DNA from: Methylobacterium sp. J-088 | Lineage (GTDB): Bacteria; Pseudomonadota; Alphaproteobacteria; Rhizobiales; Beijerinckiaceae | Length of the DNA: 64,000 bases | Direction of reading: 5' to 3' | Assembly: GCF_022829295.1 (NCBI RefSeq) | Contig: NZ_JAKSYH010000171.1 | Location: forward strand, 1-64,000 | Shown: piece by piece, positions 30,737 to 39,667 of the stretch | How positions within the stretch are numbered: the stretch's first letter is position 1 | Layout of the letters: every line of letters starts with the position of its first letter | The notes under the pieces: generated by a model | Told to the model about the DNA's origin: nothing | Databases searched by the model: none | Seen by the model: only the letters and a program-made list of their open reading frames with translations | Translations under genes and position numbers: made by a program

Positions 30737-31183
30737 ATGCTCGCCCTTGCCCTTTCCGCCCTGCTCGCCGTCCTGGCGGGCGCCGGTCTCGTCGTGCAGC
30801 AGATCCTGAACGCGAACCTGCGCACCGGGCTCGCATCGGCATCCTGGGCTGGGGTGGCCAGCTATTCGGTTGGCCTCGCCTGCATGGCGCTTCTGGCCGC
30901 CGTCCTGCGCGATCCCCTGCCGGCCGCGAGCATAGCGGGCCGCATCCCCTGGTGGACCTGGAGCGGTGGGCTGTTCGGCGCGCTCTTCATCGGACTCGCC
31001 ATCGTACTGGTCCCGAAGCTCGGCGCTGCGACCTTCTTCGCCCTGCTGGTAACGGGCCAGATGCTCGCCTCGGTGCTGTTCGACCAAATCGGCCTGCTCG
31101 GCCTCGCGCAGCGGCCCATCGACCTGCCGCGCCTCCTCGGGGTTGGGCTCCTGATCGGCGGCGTCGTGCTGATCCGCCGGTAG
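30737..31183 (+). CDS. Small DMT-superfamily membrane protein (DUF606/YdcZ-like)
   Basis: A 148-residue integral membrane protein with about five hydrophobic segments, starting LALALSALLAVLAGAGLVVQ. The DUF606 pattern is visible in QQILNANLRTGLASASWAG, the central PWWTWSGGLFGALFIGLAI and GAATFFALLVTGQMLASVLF followed by DQIGLLGL. The last segment, RLLGVGLLIGGVVLIRR, is also typical. These proteins are half-sized relatives of EamA transporters and probably dimerise. ATG 30737 follows GAAGG. It is divergent from the LysR gene, suggesting a regulator/exporter pair. The substrate is unknown. Confidence 0.8.
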   Translation: MLALALSALLAVLAGAGLVVQQILNANLRTGLASASWAGVASYSVGLACMALLAAVLRDPLPAASIAGRIPWWTWSGGLFGALFIGLAIVLVPKLGAATFFALLVTGQMLASVLFDQIGLLGLAQRPIDLPRLLGVGLLIGGVVLIRR

Positions 31184-31188
31184 GGACC

Positions 31189-31851
31189 TTACGGCGTTTC
31201 GGCCAGCAGCCCGTCCACAAAGGTCGCAAGACCGGTCCGGCGGGCGCGCTTCAGCCGCTCGGCCGCCAGGATCCCCTGGAGGGCCCGGAAGGCGTTCTGC
31301 AGGTCGTCGTTGACGATGACGTAATCGTACTCGACCCAGCGCTGGATCTCGGTCCGGGCGTTGGCGAGGCGCTTCTCGATCGTTTCGGCCGAATCCTCCG
31401 CCCGGCGCTCGAGGCGCTGGCGCAGCTCCGCCAGGCTGGGCGGCAGGATAAAGACCGTCACCACGTCCTGGGCGAGCTTGGCGCGCACCTGCCGCGTGCC
31501 CTGGTAGTCGATGTCGAAGATCATGTCCCGGCCGGCGCCCAGCACCTTCTCCACCGGGCGGCGGGGCGTCCCGTAGAAATTGCCGTGGACCTCGGCCCAT
31601 TCGAGCAGGTCGTCGCGGGCGCGCAGGTCTTCGAAGGCCTCGCGTTCGATGAAGTGGTAGTGCCGGCCATCGATCTCGGAGGGGCGCCGGGCCCGGGTGG
31701 TCACCGAGATCGACAGGTCGAGCGCCCAGGCGGGGTCCTGCGCCACCGCCCGCGTGAGCGTGGTCTTGCCTGCCCCGGAGGGCGAGGACAGGATCAGGAT
31801 CAGCCCGCGCCGGGCGATGGTTTCGGAGACGGTTCCGTCCGGCTCGGTCAT
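31189..31851 (-). CDS. gmk: Guanylate kinase
   Basis: Phosphorylates GMP to GDP in nucleotide metabolism. The P-loop is [19 protein letters not shown] binding is in [21 protein letters not shown], followed by [13 protein letters not shown] and the magnesium-site [11 protein letters not shown]. The Lid and C-terminal region include [17 protein letters not shown] and [10 protein letters not shown]. At 220 residues it is full length. It is the last gene of a yicC-gmk pair on this strand, and its stop faces the small transporter stop across 5 bases. Confidence 0.97.
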   Translation of the reverse strand: MTEPDGTVSETIARRGLILILSSPSGAGKTTLTRAVAQDPAWALDLSISVTTRARRPSEIDGRHYHFIEREAFEDLRARDDLLEWAEVHGNFYGTPRRPVEKVLGAGRDMIFDIDYQGTRQVRAKLAQDVVTVFILPPSLAELRQRLERRAEDSAETIEKRLANARTEIQRWVEYDYVIVNDDLQNAFRALQGILAAERLKRARRTGLATFVDGLLAETP

Positions 31852-31890
31852 CGGCGTGGCTCTGCGGTGTTGCGCATCCGTACCCTCACG

Positions 31891-32766
31891 TCACTCGATG
31901 TTCTGGACCTGCTCGCGGAACTGCTCGACCACGGCCTTCAGGTCGAGCCCGATCCGCGACAGGCCGATGTCGTTGGCCTTGGCGCACAGGGTGTTGGCTT
32001 CCCGGCCGAATTCCTGCGCCAGGAAATCCAGGCGTCGGCCGACCGCGCCGCCGGTCGCCAAAAGCTCGCGGGCGCTCACGAGATGGGCCCGGAGCCGGTC
32101 GAGCTCCTCGCGCACATCCGCCTTTCCGGCGAGCAGCATCGCCTCCTGATGAAGCCGGTCCGAATCGAGGCCGGTGCCGCCGAGCGCCGCGACGGCCGCT
32201 TCCAGCCGGGCGCGCACCGCTTCGGGCTGCCGGGCGGGACTGTCCTCGGCGGCCTGGGTCAGCGCGGTGATCCGGTCGATTTGGGCGGTGACGACCTGTT
32301 GCAGCTGGCGCCCTTCGGAGCCGCGCGCCGCAATAAGATCCGCCACCAGCCGGACCGCCCCTTCGGTCAGATCCCGGGTGAGGGCGTCGCTGTCGGCCGT
32401 CTCGTCCTCGACCTCGACGACGCCGCGCAGGCCGAGCAGCCCGTCCATCGTGGCGGGGGCCATGCCGTCGGGGACCGGCACCCGCGCCACCGCCTGCGCG
32501 AGGCCCGCCAGCAGCGCCTCGTTGATCCGCACGCGCGCGGCCGTCTCCGGCTTGGTCAAGGTAAGGGTCAGCTGGCACTGGCCGCGGGCGAACGCCTTCT
32601 GGAGCGCGGCGCGGGCGGCCTCGCCCGGCCCGTCCTGGCCGGCCGGTACCCGGACGCGCACCTCAAGGCTGCGCCCGTTGACGCTGCGGACTTCCCAGAC
32701 CCAGTGCACCGGCCCGGTGGTGCCCGCCGCCCGGGCAAAGCCGGTCATGCTCGCGATCTGGGCCAA
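31891..32766 (-). CDS. yicC: YicC/YloC family endoribonuclease
   Basis: A 291-residue member of the YicC family, reported elsewhere to have RNase activity. The N-terminus is SMTGFARAAG with RSVNGRSLEVRVRVP. The C-terminal half has the conserved DREELDRLRAHL-like segment (VREELDRLRAHLVSARELL), then GRRLDFLAQEFGREANTLCA and DLKAVVEQFREQVQNIE. TTG 32766 is preferred as the start, since homologues carry a few residues before SMTGFAR and GGGG lies upstream; ATG 32748 is the alternative. It lies between mltG and gmk, a gene order seen across alphaproteobacteria. Confidence 0.9.
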   Translation of the reverse strand: MAQIASMTGFARAAGTTGPVHWVWEVRSVNGRSLEVRVRVPAGQDGPGEAARAALQKAFARGQCQLTLTLTKPETAARVRINEALLAGLAQAVARVPVPDGMAPATMDGLLGLRGVVEVEDETADSDALTRDLTEGAVRLVADLIAARGSEGRQLQQVVTAQIDRITALTQAAEDSPARQPEAVRARLEAAVAALGGTGLDSDRLHQEAMLLAGKADVREELDRLRAHLVSARELLATGGAVGRRLDFLAQEFGREANTLCAKANDIGLSRIGLDLKAVVEQFREQVQNIE

Positions 32767-32929
32767 GGCGAACCCCGTTGCGGTGAAGATCGGCGCCTGT
32801 AGCACGGATCGTCCCACCGGGAAGAGGCGCCGGCGAGGTTCTTCCGGGGTAACCGACCCTGAAAGCAAAGGAGCGTGGTCGATCCTGCTCAGCGCCGCGG
32901 ATCGGGCTCCGGCGGGTATTCTTCGCCCC

Positions 32930-34327
32930 TCAGCGTCGGCCCTTGGGCGCGGGCGTCGGCGCTGCGAGCGCCGGCACGGACTTCGGCGAGCCCAGATCGT
33001 AGCTGCGGTTCTTCAGCGGATCCAGCCGCGTCCCCTCGGAGGCGTCGAAGGCCCGGCTGCCCGGCGTGCCGGTTTCGAGGAAGGCCGCGTTCGTGCTCCC
33101 CCCGTTGTCACCGGGCGCATAGGCCGAGGCCCGGCCCGGCGTCGCCGGATCGGGGCCCGGCTCGACCTTGTCGACGGCGTCCGGCGGCGCCTGCCGGCTC
33201 TTCTCGACTGCCCGCCAGCGGGCGACGTTGCGCTGATGCGCCTCCAGCGAATCAGCGAAGGCGTGGCCGCCGGTGCCGTCCGCCACGAAGAAGAGATCCT
33301 TGGTGCGGGACGGGTTGGCCACCGCCTCCAGGGCGGCTTTGCCGGGATTGGCGATCGGGCCCGGCGGCAGGCCCTCGATCACATAGGTGTTGTAGGGGGT
33401 CGGCCGGTCGATCTCGGAGCGCATGATTCCGCGCCCGAGGGTGCCGCGCCCGCCCACGAGGCCGTAGACGATCGTCGGGTCCGATTGCAGCTTCATCCGC
33501 TTGTTCAGGCGGTTGATGAACACGCCCGCCACCCGCGGCCGCTCGTCGGCCCGGCCGGTCTCCTTCTCGACGATGGAGGCGAGGGTGACCATCTCGGCCG
33601 GTGTCCGCACCGGCACGTCGGCGCTGCGGCGCAGCCAGATCTGGTTCAGCACCTCGCGCTGCTTCGTCTTCATCAGATCGACGATCTTCTGGCGCGTCGC
33701 GCCGCGCTCGAACTTGTAGGTGTCGGGCAGGAGCGAGCCCTCCGGCGGGATCTCGTTGATCTCCCCGGTGAGCACGTCGTTCTCGTTGAGCCGCGTGACG
33801 ATCTGCTCGGAGGTCAGGCCCTCCGGGAAGGTGATGGCGTGCTGGACCTGCCGGCCGGTGGCGATCGTGTCGAGCGCGTCGGCGATGCTGGCATGGGCCT
33901 TGAACATGTATTCGCCGGCCCGGAGCGCGGGGCGTCCGCCGAAGCGGGCGGCGAACTCGAACAGGCCGGTATGGTCGATCACGCCCTCGCGCTTCAAGGC
34001 GTCGGCGATCTCGCCGGTGCCGCTGGGCGGAATCACCACGACCTTGTCGCCCGCAAGCGGCCCCGCCTCGCGCACCTGCCGCTGAAACAGCGTGATGCCG
34101 ATCATCGCCGCGATGGCGATGACCACCGCGAAGGTCAGCGCGCCGCTGACGACGCCGACGAAGCTGCTGCGCTCACGCTCGGGGCGCTCCGGGGGCGGCG
34201 GGGCGACGGTCGGCTTGATCGCCTCGCTGGGCGAGCGCGGCGAGAGCCGCTGCGGCAGGGCAGGCTCGTCCGTCGGATCCCGCACGATGCGTTCGGGCGC
34301 GGACGTCTTTGAGCGGCGGAAGAACAT
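32930..34327 (-). CDS. mltG: Endolytic murein transglycosylase MltG
   Basis: Inner-membrane enzyme that cuts nascent glycan strands and sets peptidoglycan chain ends. A cytoplasmic Pro-rich N-terminus of about 55 residues precedes one membrane segment (VVSGALTFAVVIAIAAMIGI). The YceG domain follows, with ITFPEGLTSEQIVTRL, PDTYKFERGATRQ and the catalytic Glu near residue 252 in TLASIVEKETGRADERP. VFINRLNKRMKLQSDPTIVY, PYNTYVIEGLPPGPIANPG and HAFADSLEAHQRNVARW are diagnostic. A 100-residue disordered Pro/Gly/Ala tail ends the protein, longer than in enterobacteria. It is upstream of yicC and gmk; no acpP or fabF precedes it here. Confidence 0.95.
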   Translation of the reverse strand: MFFRRSKTSAPERIVRDPTDEPALPQRLSPRSPSEAIKPTVAPPPPERPERERSSFVGVVSGALTFAVVIAIAAMIGITLFQRQVREAGPLAGDKVVVIPPSGTGEIADALKREGVIDHTGLFEFAARFGGRPALRAGEYMFKAHASIADALDTIATGRQVQHAITFPEGLTSEQIVTRLNENDVLTGEINEIPPEGSLLPDTYKFERGATRQKIVDLMKTKQREVLNQIWLRRSADVPVRTPAEMVTLASIVEKETGRADERPRVAGVFINRLNKRMKLQSDPTIVYGLVGGRGTLGRGIMRSEIDRPTPYNTYVIEGLPPGPIANPGKAALEAVANPSRTKDLFFVADGTGGHAFADSLEAHQRNVARWRAVEKSRQAPPDAVDKVEPGPDPATPGRASAYAPGDNGGSTNAAFLETGTPGSRAFDASEGTRLDPLKNRSYDLGSPKSVPALAAPTPAPKGRR

Positions 34328-34490
34328 CGGGATCCTGTCTGGGTCCGCGCGACCCGTCACGCGTCGCGGGCCGGGATCGGCTGCCCGCAACCGGGTGCGC
34401 ACGTCGAGGCTTGAGACCCTAGTCGGGTTTGTGGCGAAAATGCCGTTCCGCGGCATCCAAGGGCCGGATCGCAGCCATCGGACCGGGCCG

Positions 34491-35381
34491 TCAGCCGGGC
34501 GGTTGGCAGGTCGCGCACAGGAAGGTCGAGCGGTTGGCCTGCACGATGCGGGTGATGGCGCCGCCGCAGCCGGGCCGGGTGCAGGCGAGGCCGACCCTGT
34601 CGTAGACCCGGAAGGCATGCTGGAAGGCGCCCGAACTGCCGTCGGTGTGGGCGTAGTCGCGCAGCGTCGAGCCGCCGGCCTTCACGGCCGCCTCCAGCAC
34701 CTGCACGATCGCCTTGGCCAGGGCATTGGCCTTGGGTGTCGGCCGCCCGTCGGGCCGGGCGAGGGTGCCAGCCGGAGCCTCGGGATGCAGGCGCGCCCGG
34801 TGCAGGGCCTCGCAGACGTAGATGTTGCCGAGCCCCGCGATCAGGCGCTGGTCGAGCAAGGCGGCTTTCAGCGGCGTGATCTTGTGGCGGAAAAGCCCCG
34901 CGATCACCGCGCCGGTGAGCCCGTCGAGGGGCTCGACGCCCATCCGGGCGAAGTGGCGGCATGTTTCGAGATCGCGGCTCGGGACGAGGTCCATGAACCC
35001 GAAGCGGCGCGCGTCGTTGTAGGTGACGGTGGCGCCGGTGCTCATGGCCATCACCACGTGGTCGTGCTTGGGCGTGCCCTGTGCCCCCTCAAGGTAGAAA
35101 TCCCCCGGTGAGAGGTTGCTGCCATCGGGCAGGGCCACATCGAACCGGCCGCTCATGCCGAGATGCATGATCAGCGTCTCACCGGAATCGAGGCTGGCGG
35201 CGAGGTACTTCGCCCGGCGCGCGAGGCCCGTCACGGTGCGGCCCTCCAGCCGGGCGGCGAAGCGCTCGGGGAAGGGGAAGCGCAGGTTGGGCCGGCGCAG
35301 GGTCACGCGGCTGAACCGGGCCCCGACCATGGCGGGCTCCAGCCCCCGCCGCACCGTCTCGACCTCGGGAAGCTCCGGCAT
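34491..35381 (-). CDS. mutM: Formamidopyrimidine-DNA glycosylase
   Basis: Removes oxidised purines such as 8-oxoguanine and nicks the abasic site. The catalytic N-terminus is [15 protein letters not shown]. Further signatures are [11 protein letters not shown], the His/Asn-rich DNA contact [11 protein letters not shown], and the helix-two-turn-helix [19 protein letters not shown]. Lysine is present in the [14 protein letters not shown] region. The zinc finger has Cys pairs CTRPGC and CATCQPPG. The 296-residue length is typical. The gene is 98 bases upstream of the smr-like gene's stop region and may form a unit with it. Confidence 0.96.
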   Translation of the reverse strand: MPELPEVETVRRGLEPAMVGARFSRVTLRRPNLRFPFPERFAARLEGRTVTGLARRAKYLAASLDSGETLIMHLGMSGRFDVALPDGSNLSPGDFYLEGAQGTPKHDHVVMAMSTGATVTYNDARRFGFMDLVPSRDLETCRHFARMGVEPLDGLTGAVIAGLFRHKITPLKAALLDQRLIAGLGNIYVCEALHRARLHPEAPAGTLARPDGRPTPKANALAKAIVQVLEAAVKAGGSTLRDYAHTDGSSGAFQHAFRVYDRVGLACTRPGCGGAITRIVQANRSTFLCATCQPPG

Positions 35382-35478
35382 CTCACTCGCGGCTCGCGGC
35401 GCCTCGTGCGCCAGCTTTCGGATATCGGCGGGATCGGCCCATGCCGCAACGGCTCAGGCCCGCGCGGTTTGCCGCTCC

Positions 35479-36117
35479 TCAGCGCCGCCGCAGCCGAACG
35501 TAGAGCGCGCCGCCGCCGCCATGGTGGCGCGCAGCCTCCTCGAAGCCCAGCACGATCCCGCGCAGGTCCGGCCCCCGCAGCCAGTGCGGTACGCTGCGGC
35601 GGAGCACGCCGCGCTCGGCGAACGCCTCTCCGTAACTTGAGCCGCCCTTGCCGGTGACGACCAGCACATAGGCATGTCCGGCGGCCCGGGCCCGGAGCAG
35701 GAAGCCCGTCAGCGCGGCATGCGCCTCGGCCTGGACCATCCCGTGCAGATCGATTCGCGCGTCGATGGCGAGCCGCCCCCGGCGCAGACCGACCTTCGCG
35801 GTTCGCTCCAGCCCGGCACTCGGAACGTGGTTCTGAGGTGGCGCTTGGTAGGGCAGGGCGGTGGCCGGACGCGGTGGCTCCGGGGCCGGTTTGGGCGGCG
35901 GCTTCTGGGCGCGCGGCTCTTTTGCGATCGGTGGCGCGGTCGGCTTCAGGATCGGCGCCGTCAGCGGCGGCATCGTGGCGGTCGGAGGCACCGGAGCGGG
36001 GACCGCCTCGGGAATCGGCGTGGCCCGGCCCGGCAGCGGCGTCACCAACTTGGCGATCGCATCCCAGAGCCGGGTCTCCCCGGCGCTGAGGCGGCGCCCG
36101 CGGCGGGGCGGCCTCAT
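35479..36117 (-). CDS. Smr/MutS2 C-terminal domain protein
   Basis: A 212-residue protein. The N-terminus is basic ([20 protein letters not shown]) and leads into a long Pro/Ala-rich linker. The C-terminal Smr domain (about 125-212) has the LDLHG-like motif [15 protein letters not shown], then YVLVVTGKG and the late [13 protein letters not shown]. Smr domains in other proteins nick DNA or RNA. ATG 36117 overlaps the mltA stop as ATGA, so the two are co-translated. This mltA-smr pairing, often with a Tim44-domain gene upstream, recurs in alphaproteobacteria. Confidence 0.88.
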   Translation of the reverse strand: MRPPRRGRRLSAGETRLWDAIAKLVTPLPGRATPIPEAVPAPVPPTATMPPLTAPILKPTAPPIAKEPRAQKPPPKPAPEPPRPATALPYQAPPQNHVPSAGLERTAKVGLRRGRLAIDARIDLHGMVQAEAHAALTGFLLRARAAGHAYVLVVTGKGGSSYGEAFAERGVLRRSVPHWLRGPDLRGIVLGFEEAARHHGGGGALYVRLRRR

Positions 36118-37295
36118 CGGGGGGTCCCGCCCGGCATGGCTTTCGGCAGAAGCACCACGAAGCCGATCGCGTCGCGCAGGTTCCCGGCCGCGATGCCGGC
36201 CTGCGCGCCGGTCCCGACGAACAGATCGCCCCGGGCCGGGCCGACGATCGCCGAGCCCGTGTCGCCAGCGATCACGAGGCGCCCGGCTTCGCCCGGCCCC
36301 GCACCCGGAAGCGGCCCCGCGAGCCAGAACGGCAGCCCGTAGCGCCACAGAGACGCGTCCACCGCGAGGCTGCGGCCGGGGCTGAGCGGCACGTTCGCGG
36401 CCCCCGGCGGCCCGAGGGCCGGATCCTCGATCGGGGCGAGGCGGAAGAAGATGTAGGAGGCGTTTGCCCGGATCAGGCGCTTGGCGATGTCGGGGTGGTC
36501 GCGCAGCCAGCCGGTCCAGCGGGCCAGCGTCAGGCCTTCCAGGGGCAGGTGCCCCTCCTGCACGATCAGCTTGGCCACCGCGGTGTAGGGCCGCCCGTTG
36601 CGCCCGTCGTACAGCACCCGCACCGCGCGCCCGTCGGGAAGACGCACGCGCCCGGACCCCTGGACCTGAAGAACAAGCAGATCGACCGCGTCGCGCAGCC
36701 ACAGGATCGGCCGCGCCTGCGCGCCGAGGGCTCCGTCCTCGATGGCGGCGCGGTCGGGGTAGGGGCCGAACCCGTCGGCTGTGGCGCGGGCGGCGCGCAG
36801 GGACGGATCGAGGCCGGGCCGGGTCTCGCCGGGGCCGAGGGACACGAGATCGTCGGGACGGGCGAGGACCGGCGTCGGAAAGTCCGGTCCCGGATCGCGG
36901 GAGCCCACCAGTTCGGGTTCGAAATAGCCGGTGAGGAAGCCGATCTGGCCGGCACCCGCACGGTCGATGCGGAAGGCGTCGAAGCGATCGCGGAAGAACG
37001 CGGCCGCATCCGGAACATCGCCTCTCGCCGCCGCGCAGGCTTCGGCGAATGCAACGGCGTCACCGGCGACCCCGGCGGGCTGCGGCAGAGCTGGCGCCGG
37101 GGCGGCGCAGACCCGGCGGAACGCGTCCAGGGCTGCGGCAACGCCCGGTCCGGGAAAACCCGGCAGAGCCTCCATGGAGATCGGCGTCAGGGTGGCGCCG
37201 CCGACCATGGCCGGCGCGGCGGCCGATACCCCGGTCGGAGCCATCGCCAGAAGGGCAGCCGTGACGGCTCCGGGCCAGGTCCGCGGGATCGTCAC
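36114..37295 (-). CDS. mltA: Membrane-bound lytic murein transglycosylase A
   Basis: Exolytic transglycosylase acting on peptidoglycan in the periplasm. GTG 37295 begins a signal peptide ([20 protein letters not shown]) without a lipobox Cys, so the protein may be soluble rather than a lipoprotein as in E. coli. The MltA domain includes [14 protein letters not shown], the central [14 protein letters not shown] and [15 protein letters not shown]. The 3D-like region [17 protein letters not shown] and [20 protein letters not shown] holds the catalytic Asp. The length is 393 residues. The smr gene overlaps its end and the Tim44-domain gene lies 18 bases upstream. Confidence 0.93.
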   Translation of the reverse strand: MTIPRTWPGAVTAALLAMAPTGVSAAAPAMVGGATLTPISMEALPGFPGPGVAAALDAFRRVCAAPAPALPQPAGVAGDAVAFAEACAAARGDVPDAAAFFRDRFDAFRIDRAGAGQIGFLTGYFEPELVGSRDPGPDFPTPVLARPDDLVSLGPGETRPGLDPSLRAARATADGFGPYPDRAAIEDGALGAQARPILWLRDAVDLLVLQVQGSGRVRLPDGRAVRVLYDGRNGRPYTAVAKLIVQEGHLPLEGLTLARWTGWLRDHPDIAKRLIRANASYIFFRLAPIEDPALGPPGAANVPLSPGRSLAVDASLWRYGLPFWLAGPLPGAGPGEAGRLVIAGDTGSAIVGPARGDLFVGTGAQAGIAAGNLRDAIGFVVLLPKAMPGGTPR

Positions 37296-37313
37296 GGTGC
37301 AGCTATCGAGCGG

Positions 37314-38027
37314 TCAGGCGCCGGCCTCGGTGGCCACGAGCTGCCAGTTCGGATCGCGCGAGCCGAGGGTGCGCGCGAAGGTCCAGACATCGGGCACCTC
37401 GACCACGGTCTCGGCGCTGCCATCCACCACCTTGCCCTCGGCGTTGCGGGTGGCGGTGATGAGGTTCGACAGGAAGCGTACGGTGATCTGCGCGACACGG
37501 TTGCGCACCTCGACCGCCACGATCTCGGCCTTGTCGATCGATACGAACGTGGTCTCCAGGGTCTGACGGTTGCGCTCGCGCTCCGCGATCGCCCGCTCGA
37601 ACGCCTCGCCGACCTCCTTGGACAGGAGCCCGCGCAGGGTCTTCCGGTCGCCCTTGGCGAAGGCGATCATGATCGCTTCGTAGGCCGACTTGGAGCCTTC
37701 CAGGAACGCGCGCGGATCGAAGCCCGGCTCGGCCTGGGCGCAGGCTTCCAGGCCTCGGGCGACCTCGGAGCCTGGCTCGGCGATCCCGCGCCAGTCGCGC
37801 GACGCCGGGGCGGTGGGCGGGGTCGGGGGCGCCCGGTCGGCGCCCGGCAGGCGCACGACGTTGTCGCCCTCGCTGCGCGCCTGCGGCTCGGTGCGGCTGC
37901 GGTCGACCGGCTTGAACGGCGAGCGTTCTGCGCCGGTCTTCTGGCCCAGCACCGAGCGCAGACGCCAGATCACGAAGACCGCAAGCGCGAGAAAGATGAT
38001 CGTCGTAACGTCGAAACTGTCCTGCAT
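37314..38027 (-). CDS. Tim44/TimA domain protein
   Basis: A 237-residue protein with one N-terminal membrane segment ([20 protein letters not shown]), then a Pro/Arg-rich linker to about residue 85. The C-terminal Tim44-like domain (about 100-235) includes [34 protein letters not shown] and [20 protein letters not shown]. Bacterial homologues sit in the inner membrane and bind membrane or lipoprotein clients, but the role is not settled. ATG 38027 follows directly on secB's upstream region, to which it is divergent. It is probably first in an operon with mltA and smr. Confidence 0.87.
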   Translation of the reverse strand: MQDSFDVTTIIFLALAVFVIWRLRSVLGQKTGAERSPFKPVDRSRTEPQARSEGDNVVRLPGADRAPPTPPTAPASRDWRGIAEPGSEVARGLEACAQAEPGFDPRAFLEGSKSAYEAIMIAFAKGDRKTLRGLLSKEVGEAFERAIAERERNRQTLETTFVSIDKAEIVAVEVRNRVAQITVRFLSNLITATRNAEGKVVDGSAETVVEVPDVWTFARTLGSRDPNWQLVATEAGA

Positions 38028-38372
38028 CACCGATCCGATGGTGGCCGCGGCGCGACCCTGGGCCCCTTGCTCAGGTCGCGCGCACTGCGACGCCGGCAAA
38101 GCGCGCATAATCCTGGCGACTCATATCTGACCAACGCGCCGGGAGCGAGCCGGTTATACCCGCGCATCCCGAACCCGCGATCAGGTTCCGATATGGGTCA
38201 CGGCGCCCGCCGCTGCCAGCGCCCCGCCAGCTCGCGCGACCAGCTCGCTTGTCCAGGCCCGGCGCCCGTGTTAGCGGCCCTGCCGTTCGGGGCAGTTCCG
38301 CGGCGCGATCCAGCGGCACCCGCTGAGACAACCCGCGCTGGCTCCGCCGGCCGATCGAGAGGGAAAATCCGC
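38028..38372. other. Divergent intergenic region, Tim44-domain gene/secB
   Basis: These 345 bases separate two divergent starts and must hold promoters for both directions. No coding region with good support was seen. Several short GC inverted repeats are present, but no clear -35/-10 pair could be assigned. Confidence 0.4.
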
Positions 38373-38873
38373 ATGGCCGATTCACCGGCAGCGAACGGCA
38401 ACGGCGGCGGCATGCCGCAGGGCGATATGCCGATGATCAACGCCCTGGCGCAGTACACGAAGGATCTCTCCTTCGAGAATCCGAACGCGCCGCGCTCCCT
38501 GCAGCCCAAGGAGGGCCAGGGGCCGCAGATCAACATTCAGGTCAACGTCAACGCGTCGCAGCTTTCGGAGACCGACTTCGAGGTCGAGCTCAAGCTCGAC
38601 GGCGACGCCAAGATCCAGAGCGAGGTTCTGTTCGCCTTCGAGGTGACCTATGCGGGCGTGTTCCGCCTGCAGAACATCCCGGCCGACCAGATCCATCCGG
38701 CCGTGATGATCGAGTGCCCGCGCCTGCTCTTCCCCTTCGCCCGCCAGATCGTGGCCGAAGCGGTGCGCAACGGCGGCTTCCCGCCGCTCTACATCGATCC
38801 GATCGACTTCGTCGGCCTGTACCGGCAGAAGGTCATGGATCAGCAGGGCGCGCAGGGCCCGCTCGACTCCTGA
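38373..38873 (+). CDS. secB: Protein-export chaperone SecB
   Basis: Tetrameric cytoplasmic chaperone that keeps precursors unfolded and hands them to SecA. A short Gly/Asn-rich N-terminus leads into [16 protein letters not shown]. The beta-sheet core has [25 protein letters not shown] and [16 protein letters not shown]. Peptide-binding and SecA-contact residues are in [20 protein letters not shown] and [17 protein letters not shown]. At 166 residues it is complete. It is a single gene divergent from the Tim44-domain gene. Confidence 0.96.
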   Translation: MADSPAANGNGGGMPQGDMPMINALAQYTKDLSFENPNAPRSLQPKEGQGPQINIQVNVNASQLSETDFEVELKLDGDAKIQSEVLFAFEVTYAGVFRLQNIPADQIHPAVMIECPRLLFPFARQIVAEAVRNGGFPPLYIDPIDFVGLYRQKVMDQQGAQGPLDS

Positions 38874-38906
38874 GCCTCCGACCGGTGTTGTGACCCCCGG
38901 TGGCCC

Positions 38907-39308
38907 TTAGCGGCCACCGGACCCGCGATAGGCCGCGGCCAACGCGCGCAGCGCGTCCGCGGCCGGCCCCCGCAAGGGGCGCGCGTGCAGCATGATCCGG
39001 GTGAGCGGGCGTTCGGGCAGGCCGAGGCGGTCGCCGCATTCCACCACCCCGGCCGGCGCCGTGCTCGGCGCCAGTGCCGCCACCGCGAGTCCGGCCGCCA
39101 CGGCGGCGCCGACGAACACCTCCCGCCAGGGCAAGCCGGCTGCGTCGAGGGCCGCCTCGGCCGACATCCGGACATTGCAGGGCCCCGCCAGGGTCGCGAG
39201 CGGCAACGGCCGTCCCGTCTCCTGGACGTTGGTCATGATCCCGCTGCCGTCGGAAGCGGCGCCCGGTCTCCGCTTCAACGCGCTCTCCTGGGCCGAAGCG
39301 GTCTCCAC
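38907..39308 (-). pseudogene. LysR-type regulator remnant (C-terminal part only)
   Basis: The open frame matches only the end of a LysR co-inducer domain: a GRPLPLATLAGPCNVR stretch, AALDAAGLPWREVFVGAAVA, then APAGVVECGDRLGLPERPLT and a normal C-terminal helix. There is no helix-turn-helix and no first half of the ligand domain. The first 30 or so residues of the open frame do not look like LysR. The piece faces the tautomerase remnant, which lacks its own 5' end, so one deletion spanning the shared promoter could explain both. It is almost surely non-functional. Confidence 0.7.
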
Positions 39309-39317
39309 GTCGGTGGT

Positions 39318-39597
39318 GCGTGCGGGCCCAGGCGAAGGCCGGGGGCGACACGTCGGGTTTCGCCTTCGGGCCCCGCGATCTCGGCATCGCGCGGGACGCG
39401 GATCTGGTGGTGATCCAGATCACTGCCCGTGCGACCCGCACGATCGACCAGACGCGTGCCCTCTACGGGGCCATCGCCGGCATTCCCGCGCACAACCCCG
39501 GGGTAAGCCCAGGCACGTGTTCGTCAATCTGGTCGAGGTCGCACCGGAAAACTGGTCATTCGGCGACGGACTTATGCAGTACGGGCCGCCCATGTAA
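39318..39597 (+). pseudogene. Tautomerase family remnant, 5'-truncated and frameshifted
   Basis: In one frame the DNA encodes GFAFGPRDLGIARDADLVVI and TRTIDQTRALYGAIAG; from about 39505 the match continues in another frame as HVFVNLVEVAPENWSFGDGL to TAA at 39597. Together these match the second half of a tautomerase-like (Tautomerase_2 type) protein. The frameshift falls near the CCCCGGGG run at about 39496-39503. The first half of the gene is missing. It faces the LysR remnant, as divergent regulator/target pairs usually do. Confidence 0.7.
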
Positions 39598-39667
39598 TGG
39601 AGGGCAGGCTTGACCGCACGGGTGCCACGGCTCAGTTCGGGCACCCCTTGCAGTTTCGCCGGTCGGA

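Noticed and set aside
36495-38372. Long plus-strand open frame leading into secB
   Set aside because: It is antisense to mltA and the Tim44-domain gene; SecB starts at 38373 with the conserved N-terminus.
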